Shown: piece by piece, positions 42,704 to 52,347 of the stretch
Layout of the letters: the number at the start of each line of letters is the position of its first letter
How positions within the stretch are numbered: the first letter of the stretch is position 1
Assembly (NCBI RefSeq): GCF_029277985.1
Contig: NZ_CP119546.1
Location: 1,612,001 to 1,676,000 of the forward strand
Direction: 5' to 3'
Length of the DNA stretch: 64,000 nucleotides
Source of the DNA: Providencia stuartii
GTDB lineage: Bacteria; Pseudomonadota; Gammaproteobacteria; Enterobacterales; Enterobacteriaceae
The notes under the pieces: model-generated
Databases searched by the model: none
What the model was told of the DNA's origin: nothing
The model's input: only the letters and a program-made list of their open reading frames with translations
Program-made: the position numbers and the translations under genes

Positions 42704-43735
42704 TTAGATTGGAACAGTTTCAATGATGCTGATATGACTGTTTGTTGGGATGATTTGGGTGATCCTTAGACCCGCTTGCGAAAATAATTCCATAAATTCG
42801 TTTTTTGTCCGTTCGTTACTGTCATGAATCACACTCAAACATATAAGTTCTAACTCTTTTCCAAAATGAGGCGCATTATCTTCAGGGATAACAGCATCCA
42901 TGATCAGTAATTTTGAGGTGGGCTTCATTGCGTTGCGAATAGTTTTAAATATCTCAACAAGTTTATCATCGGGCCAATCATGAGTGATGTATTTCAACAA
43001 ATAGATATCGGCCTCTGGACACTGCTCAAAAAAAGAACCCGATTGCAATTTCCAGCGAGTATTATCGTTTAATTTGGACAAAATATTTTTTTCAAGCACA
43101 TGCTTTTTATCAAATAAAATCCCTTTCAATGAGGGATTACGGGCTAATACTTCAAGAAGTAGGTTGCCTAAGCCGCCGGCAATATCGGCAACAATAATAT
43201 TTTGGGGAAAGGTATAGTTTTGTAGGATAAATTCATTTTCAATCTTTGATAAAGAAGCCTGCCCTTCATCAAAACCATCCGGTTGTGAAGCCTTTTTTTC
43301 CCAGTACTCAAAGAATGTAGCGCCGAATAGCTCTTCAAATGGCTTTCTTCCATAAGCGAATTGTGCAAACCTTGCACTGGTTAACCAAAAGGTTTTATCT
43401 GTCAGCCAGAGGATTGCGGGACGTAATGAGTAGGGGTGATCCGAGCATAAAAATGCGGCTTCTGGAGTGAGCGCGTAATGGGTTCCCCCTTGGCAGGTAA
43501 AAATGTTACGTGTCGCAAGTACTCGCAGGATTTTTTTAATTATTTTTGCATCCACATTCATGCTATCGGCTAACTGATGAATGGTTTTTGCTCCCTGTGT
43601 TAAATGGTCTGCGATATTTAACTGCACAGCAGCACGTAGCGCAGCTTGGAAGACAAAACCGATAGTTTGTTCCAGCACATGCAGCGCGGGCTGCATATCA
43701 ATGGTTTCTATCCTATTGTTTGATTGTACGTTCAT
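42704..43735 (-). CDS. SAM-dependent O-methyltransferase (plant/bacterial family 2 type)
   Basis: The protein has 343 residues. The N-terminal winged-helix dimerisation domain spans about residues 1-100 (LRAAVQLNIADHLTQGAKTI). The SAM site VADIAGGLGNLLLEVLARNP is near residue 185, and YLLKYITHDWPDDK near 250 carries the His-Asp segment of the catalytic region. These mark the PF00891 family that methylates hydroxyl groups on secondary metabolites. ATG 43735 is preferred over 43747 because GAGGAAA lies just before it. No biosynthetic neighbours are present, so the substrate is unknown. AT-rich and absent at this place in E. coli; possibly acquired. Confidence 0.8.
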   Translation of the reverse strand: MNVQSNNRIETIDMQPALHVLEQTIGFVFQAALRAAVQLNIADHLTQGAKTIHQLADSMNVDAKIIKKILRVLATRNIFTCQGGTHYALTPEAAFLCSDHPYSLRPAILWLTDKTFWLTSARFAQFAYGRKPFEELFGATFFEYWEKKASQPDGFDEGQASLSKIENEFILQNYTFPQNIIVADIAGGLGNLLLEVLARNPSLKGILFDKKHVLEKNILSKLNDNTRWKLQSGSFFEQCPEADIYLLKYITHDWPDDKLVEIFKTIRNAMKPTSKLLIMDAVIPEDNAPHFGKELELICLSVIHDSNERTKNEFMELFSQAGLRITQIIPTNSHISIIETVPI

Positions 43736-44003
43736 AAATTTCCTCATTGAGTTTTCGAAGGCTAAAAAAGATCACCTTAACTTAAGTATTGTTGATGTTT
43801 TTAGATTGGTGAAATTTCCCGTTAAAAATAACAAGTTAATAAATATCAATATAGTTAGTCATTTTGTTGTTGTTTTTTCTTTTTGATACTTACAGTTAAT
43901 ACTTTTATTAAGTAATTTTATTAATGATTTTGTGGTTTTAGGGGTAGGCAATCAGGCGTATTTACGGATGTGTATAAATTTAGCGACAAACCCACTATTA
44001 GAC

Positions 44004-44084
44004 TGTCGCTAATTGGCGACATTTAAATTGTTGAAATTAAAGGGTAATTTATATTCGGGTGATAGGTGTCTTTAATAAGAGACA
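44004..44084 (+). promoter_or_regulatory. Two GlrR activator sites upstream of glmY
   Basis: TGTC-N10-GACA, the consensus for the response regulator GlrR, occurs exactly at 44004-44021 and at 44067-44084. They lie about 110-190 bases upstream of the sigma-54 promoter, a normal distance for an enhancer-binding protein. glrR itself is encoded 3 kb downstream. The rest of the gap 43736-44003 shows no gene. Confidence 0.85.
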
Positions 44085-44190
44085 ATTTGTGATAATGGGT
44101 GATAGGTTTAGGGCCAGAAAAAGAAATTAATTGCGAGGTTTTAAATAAAAACCCTTAAATTTCAATTAAATAAAAAATATATTGAAAAGT

Positions 44191-44206
44191 TGGCATGATG
44201 TATGCA
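44191..44206 (+). promoter_or_regulatory. Sigma-54 promoter of glmY
   Basis: The -24/-12 element TGGCATGATGTATGCA has GG (44192-44193) and GC (44204-44205) separated by exactly 10 bases. The predicted start, 12 bases after the GC, falls at about 44217, where the recognisable GlmY 5' end begins. Confidence 0.85.
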
Positions 44207-44217
44207 TAATAATATTC

Positions 44218-44466
44218 AGTTGCTCATTCAACATTATTATGTCGGTCCACAATAAGGTGGGAACATACCACATAAAGCAAGAATGATGCCAAAGTAAGGT
44301 GCCTACCGTCCAACAGCACAGATATTCGTCTTTAGACCTTATCAAACACCGGACGACACGTGGAGTGAGGCACCACCTATATGATTATAGAGAGATAATC
44401 ATATATCACATCAGTAAATCGCTGGCGGAATAGAGTTGAACACTTTATTCCGCCTTCCTGTTTTTA
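44218..44466 (+). ncRNA. glmY: Small regulatory RNA GlmY
   Basis: The 5' part (AGTTGCTCATTCAACATTAT then TATGTCGG) matches the start of E. coli GlmY, which reads AGTGGCTCATTCACCGACTT then ATGTCAG, and the gene is in the same place, between purL and glrK. GlmY sequesters RapZ, sparing GlmZ and so raising glmS translation when glucosamine-6-phosphate is low. Two late hairpins are seen: TATATGATTAT with ATAATCATATA, and the terminator GGCGGAATA with TATTCCGCC followed by a T-rich tail. The predicted transcript, about 249 bases, is longer than the E. coli 184-base form. Confidence 0.85.
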
Positions 44467-44637
44467 TCCCCAAATTCATTCTTTTCATATTCATTCTTGT
44501 TTTCAAATAGATTGGCACATTGCTTGCTGTGACTAGCTGGATCATCCTTTTTTGAAGTGGAAAACTGAACTGTCGTAATCAGGTTCACCTAATGTACTCA
44601 GTTCTGCTACCATGGAACCACGTTTAATAGGTGTGAG

Positions 44638-46077
44638 ATGAATGCATTGAGTAAATGGCGTCTATTTCCGCGCTCCTTGCGCCAATTGGTTGTCATGGCA
44701 TTTTGGTTAGTGCTATTACCGCTATTGGTATTGGCTTATCAGGCTTATCAAAGTTTGGAGCAATTAAGTAACCAAGCGGCTCAAATTAATAAAACAACAC
44801 TTTTGGATACTCGCCGTAGTGAGGCTATGGGGGGATTAGCTTTAGAAATGGAAAGAAGCTACCGTCAGTATTGTGTATTAAAAGATGCCTCTTTACATTC
44901 GCTTTATTTAAAACAATTCTCTGATTATCAACAAATGTTCGAACGGCAGAAAACAATACTGCCTAAAGAAACAGATACTTCAGCGCTTTCTCAAGCATTG
45001 AGTGAGCTAAAAACAGTGGTTTGTGAAAATAGTGAGCCACCAAAAGAAGTCACGACCGCATTAAGCCAATTTTCTGAACAAAATAATGTATTGATACAAG
45101 AAACGCGTGATGTCATTTTTAGTCGAGGCGAGCAGCTACAAAAAGCGATTGCAAATAAAGGGCAACTCTTTGGTTGGCAAAGTCTGATCCTATTTCTATT
45201 AAGCGTTTTATTGGTTGCGCTATTTACACGGATGATTATTGGGCCTGTGAAAGGGATTGAGCGAATGATCAATCGGTTAGGCACGGGAAGGACCTTAACA
45301 AATAATCTTAAGCAATTCAAAGGACCCCGTGAGCTACGGTCTTTAGCGCAGCGTATTATCTGGTTAAGTGAACGCTTGGCTTGGCTAGAGTCACAGCGAC
45401 ATGAATTTTTACGGCATATTTCTCATGAACTTAAAACACCATTAGCCAGTATGCGTGAAGGCACAGAATTACTTGCGGATGAAGTGGCAGGGCCACTCAC
45501 CGCTTCACAAAAAGAAGTCGTCGAAATTTTAGATCATAGTAGTAAGCATCTTCAGCAACTTATTGAACAGCTTCTCGATTATAATCGCAAGTTGGCTGAT
45601 AGTCCGCCAGAAGCACAGCATGTCGACTTACAAAAATTGATTGAAGACATTGTTATGGCTCATAATTTACCAGCGAGAGCGAAAAATATTCAAACAGATA
45701 TCCGTTTACGAATTGATCATTGCCTTGCTGAACCAACGTTACTTGGACGTGTTATTGATAATATCTACTCCAATGCGGTGCACTATGGCAGTGAATCAGG
45801 TAATATTTGGATCACAAGCCGCAGAATAAATAATAAGCTTGTCATTGAAGTTGCTAATACTGGCACGCCTATTCCTGAATCAGAGCAAAGTATGATTTTT
45901 GAACCTTTCTATCAAGGGTCACTGGTGAGAAAAGGGGCCGTCAAAGGAAGTGGTCTAGGATTAAGTATTGCGCAAGATTGTATTAAGCAAATGGGGGGTG
46001 AATTGTCACTTGTTCCCCATAAATTAGCAGATGTCTGCTTTAGAATTGAACTGCCTTTAACTGCAGAGAATGAATAA
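44638..46077 (+). CDS. glrK: Sensor histidine kinase GlrK (QseE)
   Basis: The protein has 479 residues. It has two transmembrane segments (about 18-38 and 181-200), a periplasmic domain between them, a HAMP-like linker, the H-box with His263 in RHISHELKTPLASM, the N-box DNIYSNAVHYG and the G-box GSGLGLSIAQDC. It phosphorylates GlrR, which with sigma-54 activates glmY just upstream. The three genes glrK, qseG and glrR are in the conserved order with little space between them. Confidence 0.95.
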   Translation: MNALSKWRLFPRSLRQLVVMAFWLVLLPLLVLAYQAYQSLEQLSNQAAQINKTTLLDTRRSEAMGGLALEMERSYRQYCVLKDASLHSLYLKQFSDYQQMFERQKTILPKETDTSALSQALSELKTVVCENSEPPKEVTTALSQFSEQNNVLIQETRDVIFSRGEQLQKAIANKGQLFGWQSLILFLLSVLLVALFTRMIIGPVKGIERMINRLGTGRTLTNNLKQFKGPRELRSLAQRIIWLSERLAWLESQRHEFLRHISHELKTPLASMREGTELLADEVAGPLTASQKEVVEILDHSSKHLQQLIEQLLDYNRKLADSPPEAQHVDLQKLIEDIVMAHNLPARAKNIQTDIRLRIDHCLAEPTLLGRVIDNIYSNAVHYGSESGNIWITSRRINNKLVIEVANTGTPIPESEQSMIFEPFYQGSLVRKGAVKGSGLGLSIAQDCIKQMGGELSLVPHKLADVCFRIELPLTAENE

Positions 46078-46079
46078 TA

Positions 46080-46931
46080 ATGGCAAATAGGTCTACAGAT
46101 GTTTTGACAGCACTGCATTTGACAATGCTGTCAAAGCGATACATCGAATTAACGAAAAAAACAACGACATTTATCCAAAAGCGAAAAACGGTACAGTTAG
46201 GCGCATTATTATTGTCATTAATTTTGACAGGGTGTGCGACTAAAAGTGGACAATCGCCATTAGATACATTGGCGCAAGTTGTGGTACCCGAGGTCAAAGT
46301 CACAGACTACCGTTATGCTGATTGTCATGGAATTTGGGATAATCAGCAGCAGAGTGCGCGTGAAAATGCCCTTTTTTGGCTGAGGATGATGGATTGTGCC
46401 GATCGTCTTGATCCGAAAACAGCCCGCGCACAAGCCTTACAACTGTCTATTGATAATTGGTCGAATGCATTTCAACAAAGTATTCTTATGGGAGCAGCAG
46501 AACCCTCGATTGCTGAGCGACGTAAAATGGTCGATAGCATGAATACCTTTAGCCTTAACTTCCCGACGGCAATTCGTCCGTTACTTCAGCTCTGGCGTGA
46601 GCAGCAAGTACAAATTATCAATCTCGCGGAAGCCAATTCTCGTTTTAAGCGCTTACAGCAAGAAACAGATAATAAGCTTGATCGTATGAAAGAGGAGAAT
46701 GCTCGACTACTCTTTGAGTTGGACACGACATCACGCAAATTAGAGAATTTGACAGATATTGAAAGACAGCTCTCTTCCCGCAAGCAAAATACCAATGAAA
46801 CAGAAAAAGAGGTAGAAGCAGTTGATAAAAATCAGGCCAAAGAAGCGGTTAAAGTAGAGAAGCCTGTTACTGAGAGCGAAAATTCAACCACAAATAATCA
46901 ATTGGAGAGTGAGCGTAATGACCAGCCGTAA
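46080..46931 (+). CDS. qseG: Outer membrane lipoprotein QseG
   Basis: The protein has 283 residues, with a lipobox LTGC at about residue 54 after the hydrophobic stretch LGALLLSLILTGC. The C-terminal half is coiled coil with TTSRKLENLTDIERQLSSRK, a segment shared with E. coli QseG (237 residues), followed by an acidic/basic tail. QseG binds the GlrK sensor and supports its signalling. The true start is unsure: ATG 46080 puts 40 residues before the signal core, and an internal Met at 46125 would give a normal lipoprotein signal but lacks a ribosome site. The 3' end overlaps glrR. Confidence 0.85.
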   Translation: MANRSTDVLTALHLTMLSKRYIELTKKTTTFIQKRKTVQLGALLLSLILTGCATKSGQSPLDTLAQVVVPEVKVTDYRYADCHGIWDNQQQSARENALFWLRMMDCADRLDPKTARAQALQLSIDNWSNAFQQSILMGAAEPSIAERRKMVDSMNTFSLNFPTAIRPLLQLWREQQVQIINLAEANSRFKRLQQETDNKLDRMKEENARLLFELDTTSRKLENLTDIERQLSSRKQNTNETEKEVEAVDKNQAKEAVKVEKPVTESENSTTNNQLESERNDQP

Positions 46932-48258
46932 ATCAGCAAATCTATTGTTGGTGGATGATGATCCTAGCCTGCTGAAATTACTCGGTATGCGCTTAAGCAG
47001 CGAAGGGTTTAAAGTCATAACAGCTGAAAGCGGAATGGAAGCGTTAAAGCTACTACAAAAAGAAAAAGTTGATTTAGTCATTAGCGACTTGCGAATGGAT
47101 GAAATGGACGGCATGGCGCTGTTTGATGAAGTTCAAAAACACCATCCTAACTTACCTGTGATCATCTTAACTGCCCATGGCTCTATACCTGATGCCGTTG
47201 CAGCAACCCAACGGGGGGTATTTAGTTTTCTCACTAAGCCTGTTGATAAAGATGCATTGTATAAAGCGATTGATGACGCACTGGCATTGTCTTCAACACC
47301 GATCAGTGATGAAGAGTGGAGCGAGGGGATTGTGACACGTAGCCCGTTGATGATTCGGCTGCTAGAACAAGCCCATATGGTGGCACAATCGGATGTCAGC
47401 GTATTAATTAATGGGCAAAGTGGTACAGGTAAAGAAGTCCTCGCGCAAGCCATTCACAAGGCCAGTCCTCGGGCGAATAAGCCATTCATTGCTATCAACT
47501 GTGGCGCTTTACCTGAACAGTTATTAGAGTCAGAACTCTTTGGTCATGCAAAAGGGGCATTTACAGGTGCTGTGAGTAGCCGTGAAGGGCTATTTTTTGC
47601 AGCGAGTGGAGGCACCTTATTTCTTGATGAAATAGGTGATATGCCAATGCCTTTACAGGTGAAATTACTGCGTGTGTTACAAGAGCGTAAAGTACGGCCA
47701 TTAGGGAGTAACCGTGACTTAGACATCGATGTGCGGATTATTTCTGCTACCCATCGTAATTTGCCTAAAGCCATGGAAAAAAATGAATTTCGGGAAGACC
47801 TCTATTATCGTTTGAATGTCGTGAACTTACGGATACCTGCACTGAACGAAAGAGCAGAAGATATCCCTATTTTGGCGAATCATTTATTACGTGAATCGGC
47901 ATCAAGGCATAAACCGTTTGTACGTAGTTTTTCCACCGAGGCAATGAAATGCTTAATGTCAGCCAGCTGGCCGGGTAACGTGCGTCAATTAGTTAACGTA
48001 ATCGAACAATGTGTTGCGTTGACGACAACACCTGTTATTAGTGAAGCATTAGTGAGCCAAGCTTTACAAGGTGAAAATACGGCATTGCCAACCTTTGTTG
48101 AAGCGCGTAACCAATTCGAATTGAACTATTTACGCAAGTTACTGCAAATGACGAAAGGTAATGTCACTCAAGCGGCTCGTATGGCGGGAAGAAACCGTAC
48201 AGAGTTTTATAAGTTATTGGCTCGTCACGATTTAGAAGCGAATGACTTCAAAGAATAA
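46918..48258 (+). CDS. glrR: Sigma-54-dependent response regulator GlrR
   Basis: The protein has 446 residues. The receiver domain has the acidic pocket LLLVDDDPS (residues 10-18) and phosphorylated Asp57 in VISDLRMDEMDG. The central AAA+ domain has Walker A GQSGTGKE and the sigma-54 loop GAFTGAV. The C-terminus is a Fis-type helix-turn-helix (GNVTQAARMAGRNRTEFYKL). It binds TGTC-N10-GACA sites, two of which lie before glmY. ATG 46918 is preferred to GTG 46909 because GGAG lies 10 bases upstream of it. Overlaps qseG by 14 bases. Confidence 0.96.
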   Translation: MTSRKSANLLLVDDDPSLLKLLGMRLSSEGFKVITAESGMEALKLLQKEKVDLVISDLRMDEMDGMALFDEVQKHHPNLPVIILTAHGSIPDAVAATQRGVFSFLTKPVDKDALYKAIDDALALSSTPISDEEWSEGIVTRSPLMIRLLEQAHMVAQSDVSVLINGQSGTGKEVLAQAIHKASPRANKPFIAINCGALPEQLLESELFGHAKGAFTGAVSSREGLFFAASGGTLFLDEIGDMPMPLQVKLLRVLQERKVRPLGSNRDLDIDVRIISATHRNLPKAMEKNEFREDLYYRLNVVNLRIPALNERAEDIPILANHLLRESASRHKPFVRSFSTEAMKCLMSASWPGNVRQLVNVIEQCVALTTTPVISEALVSQALQGENTALPTFVEARNQFELNYLRKLLQMTKGNVTQAARMAGRNRTEFYKLLARHDLEANDFKE

Positions 48259-48376
48259 TGAATAACATAGTCTACATTTATCCTGTTAAGTGACTCAAGA
48301 CATAGTCGCCGTAAACGAGTCACGGCTAAGAGTGAATGAAGGTATCAATATAAATGCTCGGGAGAATAAATACCTT

Positions 48377-49999
48377 ATGAGCCGTAAGCTTAATATTTCA
48401 TTAGCTCAATTAAATTGGTTAGTGGGTGATATTGAAGGTAACTGCGATCGTATGTTGCAGGTTTTTGAGAAACAAAAAGATATTGCTGACATTGTGATGT
48501 TCTCTGAGCTATCACTCACGGGATATCCCCCAGAGGATCTGCTATTTCGCTCCGATTTTAACCAGCGCTGTTTAGTGCAATTAGAACGTTTACAAAATGC
48601 GAGTACTGAAACCGCCATTATTGTTGGTCATCCATGGCATGAAGCGGGTCAAATGTATAATGCACTCTCTTTTTTCTATCAAGGAAAGTTATTAACGCGT
48701 TATTTTAAGCAAGAATTACCAAATTATGGTGTCTTTGATGAACCGCGTTATTTTTCCGCGGGCAATAAATCCGCTGTTATCGATTTTAAAGGCTATCGCA
48801 TAGGCTTACTCATTTGTGAAGATATTTGGTTCGATGCCCCTGTTGATGCCATTAAACAAGCTGGCGCCGAGTTATTATTAACGATTAACGCATCTCCGTA
48901 TGATCGTCATAAAGAACATATTCGTAGTGATTTGCTGGTCGCTCATTGCCAACGCACACAGCTGCCAATTGTCTATTTGAACCAAGTTGGCGGTCAGGAT
49001 GAACTGATTTTTGACGGCGCGTCTAAGGTTTTGGCCAGTAATGGTGATATGACTCATCAACTCATGGAATTCGAAGAACAAGTGGTGAACTGCCAGTTCA
49101 ACGAACTCAGCATCGTGCCTATGGAAAAGTTACCTCCTGTATTGTCGCCTGTTGCTCAGGTTTATCAAGCACTCGTTATGGCAACTCGTGACTATATTAA
49201 TAAAAATGGTTTTAATGGCGCGATACTTGGCTTATCGGGCGGGATCGATTCAGGTCTTACCGTTGCGATTGCAGTGGATGCAATTGGTCAGGAGCGTGTT
49301 CAAGCCGTCATGATGCCATTTCGTTACACGTCAGAAATGAGCATTCATGATGCGAAAGAGCAAGCTGAACTGCTGGGAGTTGAATTTGATATTGTGTCAA
49401 TTGAGCCTATGTTTGATGCTTTTATGGCACAGCTTCAACCAATGTTTGAAGGAACGCAAGTCGATACCACAGAAGAAAACTTACAAGCGCGTTGTCGTGC
49501 AGTTATTTTGATGGCAATGTCAAATAAACGTCGCCGTTTAGTGCTGACAACCAGTAATAAGAGTGAATCTGCTGTTGGTTATTCGACTTTATATGGCGAT
49601 ATGGCGGGTGGTTTTGATGTGCTAAAAGATGTGCCAAAAACATTAGTTTTCGAGCTAGCACAATACCGTAATACCGTGTCTCCAGCGATCCCACAACGCG
49701 TGATCGATAGACCACCTTCAGCGGAATTAGCGCCGGGGCAACTCGACCAAGATAGCTTACCACCTTATGATATTTTAGATGCATTGCTGGAAGGCTATGT
49801 AGAAAAAGATTATTCTGTCGCACAACTGATTGAACAAGGTTTTGATGAGGCGATTGTGCGTCGCGTTGTGCGCCTTGTCGATATTAATGAATATAAACGC
49901 CGCCAAGCACCTGTTGGGCCTCGCATTACGGTGCGTAACTTCGGGAAAGATCGTCGTTATCCAATCACGTCGGGTTTTGGCCGTAAAAATTGGTCATAA
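48377..49999 (+). CDS. nadE: Glutamine-dependent NAD+ synthetase
   Basis: The protein has 540 residues. The N-terminal nitrilase-type glutaminase domain has SELSLTGYPPEDL (Glu) and LLICEDIWFDAP (catalytic Cys near residue 148). The C-terminal synthetase domain carries the P-loop LGLSGGIDSGLT near residue 288 and later TSNKSESAVGYSTLYGDMAG. It makes NAD+ from nicotinic acid adenine dinucleotide using ammonia from glutamine. The frame is open 29 codons upstream, but ATG 48377 (GGGAG upstream) gives the family's start. E. coli has a short ammonia-dependent NadE elsewhere, so this long form between glrR and glnB is a difference. Confidence 0.93.
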   Translation: MSRKLNISLAQLNWLVGDIEGNCDRMLQVFEKQKDIADIVMFSELSLTGYPPEDLLFRSDFNQRCLVQLERLQNASTETAIIVGHPWHEAGQMYNALSFFYQGKLLTRYFKQELPNYGVFDEPRYFSAGNKSAVIDFKGYRIGLLICEDIWFDAPVDAIKQAGAELLLTINASPYDRHKEHIRSDLLVAHCQRTQLPIVYLNQVGGQDELIFDGASKVLASNGDMTHQLMEFEEQVVNCQFNELSIVPMEKLPPVLSPVAQVYQALVMATRDYINKNGFNGAILGLSGGIDSGLTVAIAVDAIGQERVQAVMMPFRYTSEMSIHDAKEQAELLGVEFDIVSIEPMFDAFMAQLQPMFEGTQVDTTEENLQARCRAVILMAMSNKRRRLVLTTSNKSESAVGYSTLYGDMAGGFDVLKDVPKTLVFELAQYRNTVSPAIPQRVIDRPPSAELAPGQLDQDSLPPYDILDALLEGYVEKDYSVAQLIEQGFDEAIVRRVVRLVDINEYKRRQAPVGPRITVRNFGKDRRYPITSGFGRKNWS

Positions 50000-50350
<351 letters not shown>

Positions 50351-50398
50351 CCCGCAACCCTCATCTTATTTTGTGTCATCACCTTGTGCTCTTCTTTT

Positions 50399-50441
50399 GC
50401 GGGCCCTAGTGACATACTTGTGTATGTTCTTAGGGATCCGC
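50399..50441 (+). repeat. Composite hairpin in the glnB 3' region
   Basis: Three stacked stems fold together: GCGG with CCGC, CCCTA with TAGGG, and ACATAC with GTATGT around a TTGT loop. It lies 49 bases after the glnB stop and about 110 before the likely terminator. No T-run follows. It could be an mRNA stability element, a processed 3'UTR RNA or a dispersed repeat copy. Confidence 0.5.
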
Positions 50442-50550
50442 ACCATCAATATCCCGCGGAAGCATTATATTTTTCAGGCGTTGTAACGCTCTCGAAGCCC
50501 TATTATCGTTGTATCAATCCCTCATTGTGTAACTCGTGATTTCTGCCATT

Positions 50551-50586
50551 GAGCTGGTTTTGTGTGTGCTCGCACAGCTCTTTTTT
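50551..50586 (+). terminator. Probable glnB terminator
   Basis: GAGCTG and CAGCTC are separated by an 18-base partly self-pairing loop and followed by six T. It is about 200 bases after glnB, leaving a long 3' untranslated region. No gene is seen between 50351 and 50795. Confidence 0.65.
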
Positions 50587-50720
50587 ATGGCTATTTAGCG
50601 ATACATCACCCCTGTTTTATCGAAGCCAACGCTCAGGAAAATAATGGTAGAGGGGATTGAGTGTGGGGAAGGGAAGGTTAATCTGTCAAGCAGTAAAAGA
50701 TATCGCTGGTTTGATAAAAG

Positions 50721-50784
50721 GCGGTAATGGCATAAACACAGGAATGGGATTAGAACAGTGTTTAATATGCGAAACCATTACCGC
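50721..50784 (-). terminator. Possible hmp terminator
   Basis: GCGGTAATGG and CCATTACCGC form a perfect 10-bp stem with a 44-base loop; on the minus strand it is followed by CTTTTATC. It starts 11 bases after the hmp stop. The long loop weakens the call. Confidence 0.4.
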
Positions 50785-50795
50785 TAAATTTTAAA

Positions 50796-51995
50796 TTAGT
50801 TTAAGGATAGGACTTTGTGAGGGCCAAAACACTCATAATGAATATTATCTTCAGATATCCCCATTTCAATCAATTGCTTACCAATGTATTGCATAAAACC
50901 AACGGGGCCACAAAAATAGAAGTGCATATTCGGCTCTACAAGCCACTCTTTTACTTGTGAAAGATCCATCAATCCACTGAATTGATAGTCGAAACCTTGC
51001 TTATCTTCTGAACGAGGCTGATTAAACCATACCGCAGAGTGACTGTTTTGATGATGAGTTAAATGCTTGTTAACTTCATGCTGGAACGCATGAACCGCAC
51101 CATTTTCCGCTGCGTGTAGCCAATTGATTTGTGCCTCATGGCCTTCTTTTGTTAACTGATTGAGCATACTCAACATTGGTGTTAAGCCGACCCCCGCAGA
51201 AATTAGCGTGACTGGGGTTTTATTATCAATATCAATGAAGAAATCGCCACATGGTGGCGCTAAGTAAACAATATCACCTTCATTGAGATTTTGATGGATA
51301 TGGTTAGAAACAATACCTTTATCTTCTCGTTTTACAGCAATACGATAGCTGCGACCATTTGGTGCGGTCGTGAGTGAATATTGGCGGATCTCTTGATTGG
51401 CCAAACTATCATCATTGATATAGAGGGTAATATATTGTCCCGGACGATAATCAGCGACAGGTTGACCATCGACAGGTAAAAATTCAAAACTCGTGATGAC
51501 ATCACTTTGTGCTTGTTTAGCGGCAACTCGGAATTCACGTAAGCCTTCCCAACCACCGACTTTATCGGCATTTTGACGATAAATCTCCGCTTCACGGTGG
51601 ATAAAAATATCAGCGAGAACACCATAGGCTTTACCCCACGCATCAAGGACTTCTTGGCCTGGGCTGAGTAATTCATCAATGGCGGCCAGTAAGTTTTCGC
51701 CAACAATTGGGTAATGTTCAGGTTTGATGTTTAAACTTGCATGTTTTTGCGCGATTTTTTCTACCGCAGAAATTAACGCTTCTGGGGTTTCAATGTGTGT
51801 TGCATAAGCACAAACAGCATTAAATAACGCCTCGCGCTGTGAACCGTTACTTTGATGCGTCATGTTAAAAATATCTTTTAGCTCAGGATGTTGCTTGAAC
51901 ATTCTTTCATAGAAGTGAGCCGTTAATTTTGGTCCTGTCGCAGCAATGGCTGGAATGGTTGATTTAACAATGGCGATAGTTTGGCTGTCTAGCAT
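50796..51995 (-). CDS. hmp: Flavohemoprotein (nitric oxide dioxygenase)
   Basis: The protein has 399 residues. The globin domain (1-140) has proximal His85 and Tyr29. The FAD domain has [11 protein letters not shown] near residue 206, and the NAD(P)H domain has [13 protein letters not shown] and a C-terminal [10 protein letters not shown]. It oxidises NO to nitrate with O2 and NAD(P)H and is the main aerobic NO defence. It is divergent from glyA as in E. coli. An NsrR-like site lies 44 bases upstream of the start. Confidence 0.97.
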   Translation of the reverse strand: MLDSQTIAIVKSTIPAIAATGPKLTAHFYERMFKQHPELKDIFNMTHQSNGSQREALFNAVCAYATHIETPEALISAVEKIAQKHASLNIKPEHYPIVGENLLAAIDELLSPGQEVLDAWGKAYGVLADIFIHREAEIYRQNADKVGGWEGLREFRVAAKQAQSDVITSFEFLPVDGQPVADYRPGQYITLYINDDSLANQEIRQYSLTTAPNGRSYRIAVKREDKGIVSNHIHQNLNEGDIVYLAPPCGDFFIDIDNKTPVTLISAGVGLTPMLSMLNQLTKEGHEAQINWLHAAENGAVHAFQHEVNKHLTHHQNSHSAVWFNQPRSEDKQGFDYQFSGLMDLSQVKEWLVEPNMHFYFCGPVGFMQYIGKQLIEMGISEDNIHYECFGPHKVLSLN

Positions 51996-52038
51996 ACAGG
52001 TTCTCCTGAAATAATTTCATTAGAAGATGAATTTTTAT

Positions 52039-52061
52039 AACATGCATTTTTAATACAACTT
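52039..52061 (-). promoter_or_regulatory. NsrR-like operator upstream of hmp
   Basis: The half AACATGCATTT matches the NsrR consensus (AANATGCATTT) perfectly; the other half, TAATACAACTT, matches at 7-8 of 11 positions with the usual 1-base spacer. NsrR is the NO-sensing repressor of hmp. Confidence 0.7.
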
Positions 52062-52225
52062 ATAACTTTTAATACACAATGTAAATAGGTCTATTACAAA
52101 AAGAGTTGAAAAATAGAGGCTTTATAAAATCAGATAGAAAAAAACAGTATTTAATGTTTTTACAGTGTGAATATGACTGATTTTATCTCGATACAACCGA
52201 ACTCTTTTTAGGGCAATTAAAATAT

Positions 52226-52241
52226 ATGCAAACGTTTGCGT
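52226..52241 (+). promoter_or_regulatory. PurR operator upstream of glyA
   Basis: ATGCAAACGTTTGCGT matches the PurR consensus palindrome at 15 of 16 positions. It is about 105 bases before glyA, which feeds one-carbon units to purine synthesis and is PurR-repressed in E. coli. Confidence 0.85.
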
Positions 52242-52347
52242 ATATTTTTTCTTTAGGGCTATCACCCTGAAGAAAAAGAGTTTACACTGTGTGCTATTGC
52301 GATAGTTTTGTTATCAACTTATTGAATGGCTGAGGCAGGAGAAGCGA

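Noticed and set aside
48290..48376. Longer start for NadE
   Set aside because: The extra 29 residues are not part of the family; ATG 48377 starts directly before the conserved nitrilase beta strand.
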